Positions 36,351-36,686 of a stretch of 36,686 bases of DNA are shown piece after piece. The DNA comes from Promethearchaeota archaeon (GTDB lineage Archaea; Asgardarchaeota; Lokiarchaeia; Sigyniarchaeales; SOKP01): contig JABXKB010000007.1 of the NCBI GenBank assembly GCA_013375485.1, positions 1-36,686 of the forward strand, in the 5' to 3' direction. Each line of letters begins with the position of its first letter. Position 1 is the first letter of the stretch. The notes beneath the pieces are model-generated. The model did no database searches, was not told where the DNA came from, and saw only the letters and a list, made by a program, of their open reading frames with translations. The position numbers were made by a program, and so were the translations under genes.

Positions 36351-36686
36351 TTGTCTGAAAGTCAGACCACTGTTAGAATAGGAGTCTATGTATGCGAGTG
36401 AGGAGTAAATATTAAAGCTTCCGTTGATTGTGATGCTGTTAGAGATGCTGTGGAACATATTCCGAATGTAGTGGTTGCTAAGGTGAATTCTTTTACGTGT
36501 TCTGATCCAGGACAAAACATAATACGGAATGATATTTTAGAGCAAGATTTAAATAGAATAGTTGTGGCTGCATGTACACCAAAAATCCATGAACCCACCT
36601 ATAGAGCAGTTTTAATTGAGGCAGGTTTAAGCCCATATTATTTCCAGATGGTCAATTTAAGAGAACATTGCTCTTTTGTCCATAGA
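36351..36686 (+). CDS. hdrA: HdrA-like heterodisulfide reductase subunit A with in-frame UGA (probable selenocysteine), 3' end outside window
   Basis: N-terminal 112 codons of HdrA, the FAD/Fe-S electron-bifurcating subunit of heterodisulfide reductase. From TTG (AAGGTGA five bases upstream) the product reads SESQTTVRIGVYVCE-UGA-GVNIKASVD..., then FTCSDPGQNIIRND, RIVVAACTPKIHEPTYR, GLSPYYFQMVNLREHCSFVHR. All blocks match HdrA, whose N-terminal motif is normally CxCG (often YVCHCG). Here the second Cys codon is TGA at 36399-36401, and homology continues unbroken after it, so this is recoding to selenocysteine, not decay. HdrA is a known selenoprotein in some archaea. The SECIS element would be beyond the window edge. 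The ORF track misses this gene because of the TGA. Confidence 0.88.

Overview
The window looks like a piece of an Asgard archaeal chromosome, closest in flavour to Lokiarchaeia. It is strongly AT-rich and mostly leaderless, with some genes behind GGTGA-type Shine-Dalgarno sites. It combines archaeal housekeeping genes (TrmB regulator, ADP-forming acyl-CoA synthetase subunit, CofC for F420, ThpR, DUF211, eS25-like protein, intron-containing tRNA-Ser, HdrA) with eukaryote-like ones: three different small GTPases (longin-type, Rag/Gtr-like, Rab-like), a Bud23-like rRNA methyltransferase, a ubiquitin-like protein ending in GG, and a histone with a lysine/alanine-rich N-terminal tail. The assignment is inferred from gene content; no 16S gene is present.

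Layout. 1-7.6 kb: a 5'-truncated GTPase converges on a minus-strand pair made of a giant surface-anchored beta-sandwich protein, translationally coupled to a cytosolic longin-like/winged-helix protein, followed by a Bud23-like methyltransferase. 7.7-9.7 kb: eS25-like protein, tRNA-Ser(CGA), Rag-like GTPase and a SAMP/MoaD-like modifier. 9.8-13.0 kb: a tight minus-strand operon of two membrane-anchored hexapeptide acyltransferases and a duplicated calcineurin-like phosphoesterase whose second half has lost its metal ligands. 13.2-20.6 kb: coiled-coil zinc-ribbon protein, class III aminotransferase, GPH-type sugar transporter, acyl-CoA synthetase alpha subunit, Cys-rich ferredoxin-like protein and a DMT permease. 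20.7-25.3 kb: a bacterial-type lacZ with a decayed second lacZ 3' end directly behind it, a kinase-like protein and a decayed zinc-ribbon gene. 25.4-29.9 kb: a coupled plus-strand operon (hydroxyacid dehydrogenase, ThpR, HAD), then DUF211, an unknown protein, a DUF2299-like protein and a HIT protein. 29.9-36.7 kb: tailed histone, TrmB regulator, Rab-like GTPase, CofC, coiled-coil protein, SerS, a small basic protein and the start of hdrA.

Two decoding features stand out. (1) At the right edge, hdrA reads through an in-frame UGA exactly at the second position of its N-terminal CxCG motif, so it very probably encodes a selenoprotein and is missed by the ORF track. (2) Three unrelated genes (coiled-coil zinc ribbon, Rag-like GTPase, HIT) have the identical arrangement GGTGA, six bases, then ATT. 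No ATG, GTG or TTG lies in frame between the site and the first codon called by the ORF track, which argues for AUU initiation and for longer N-termini than standard gene calling gives.

No CRISPR array, insertion sequence, rRNA or replication origin was recognised.
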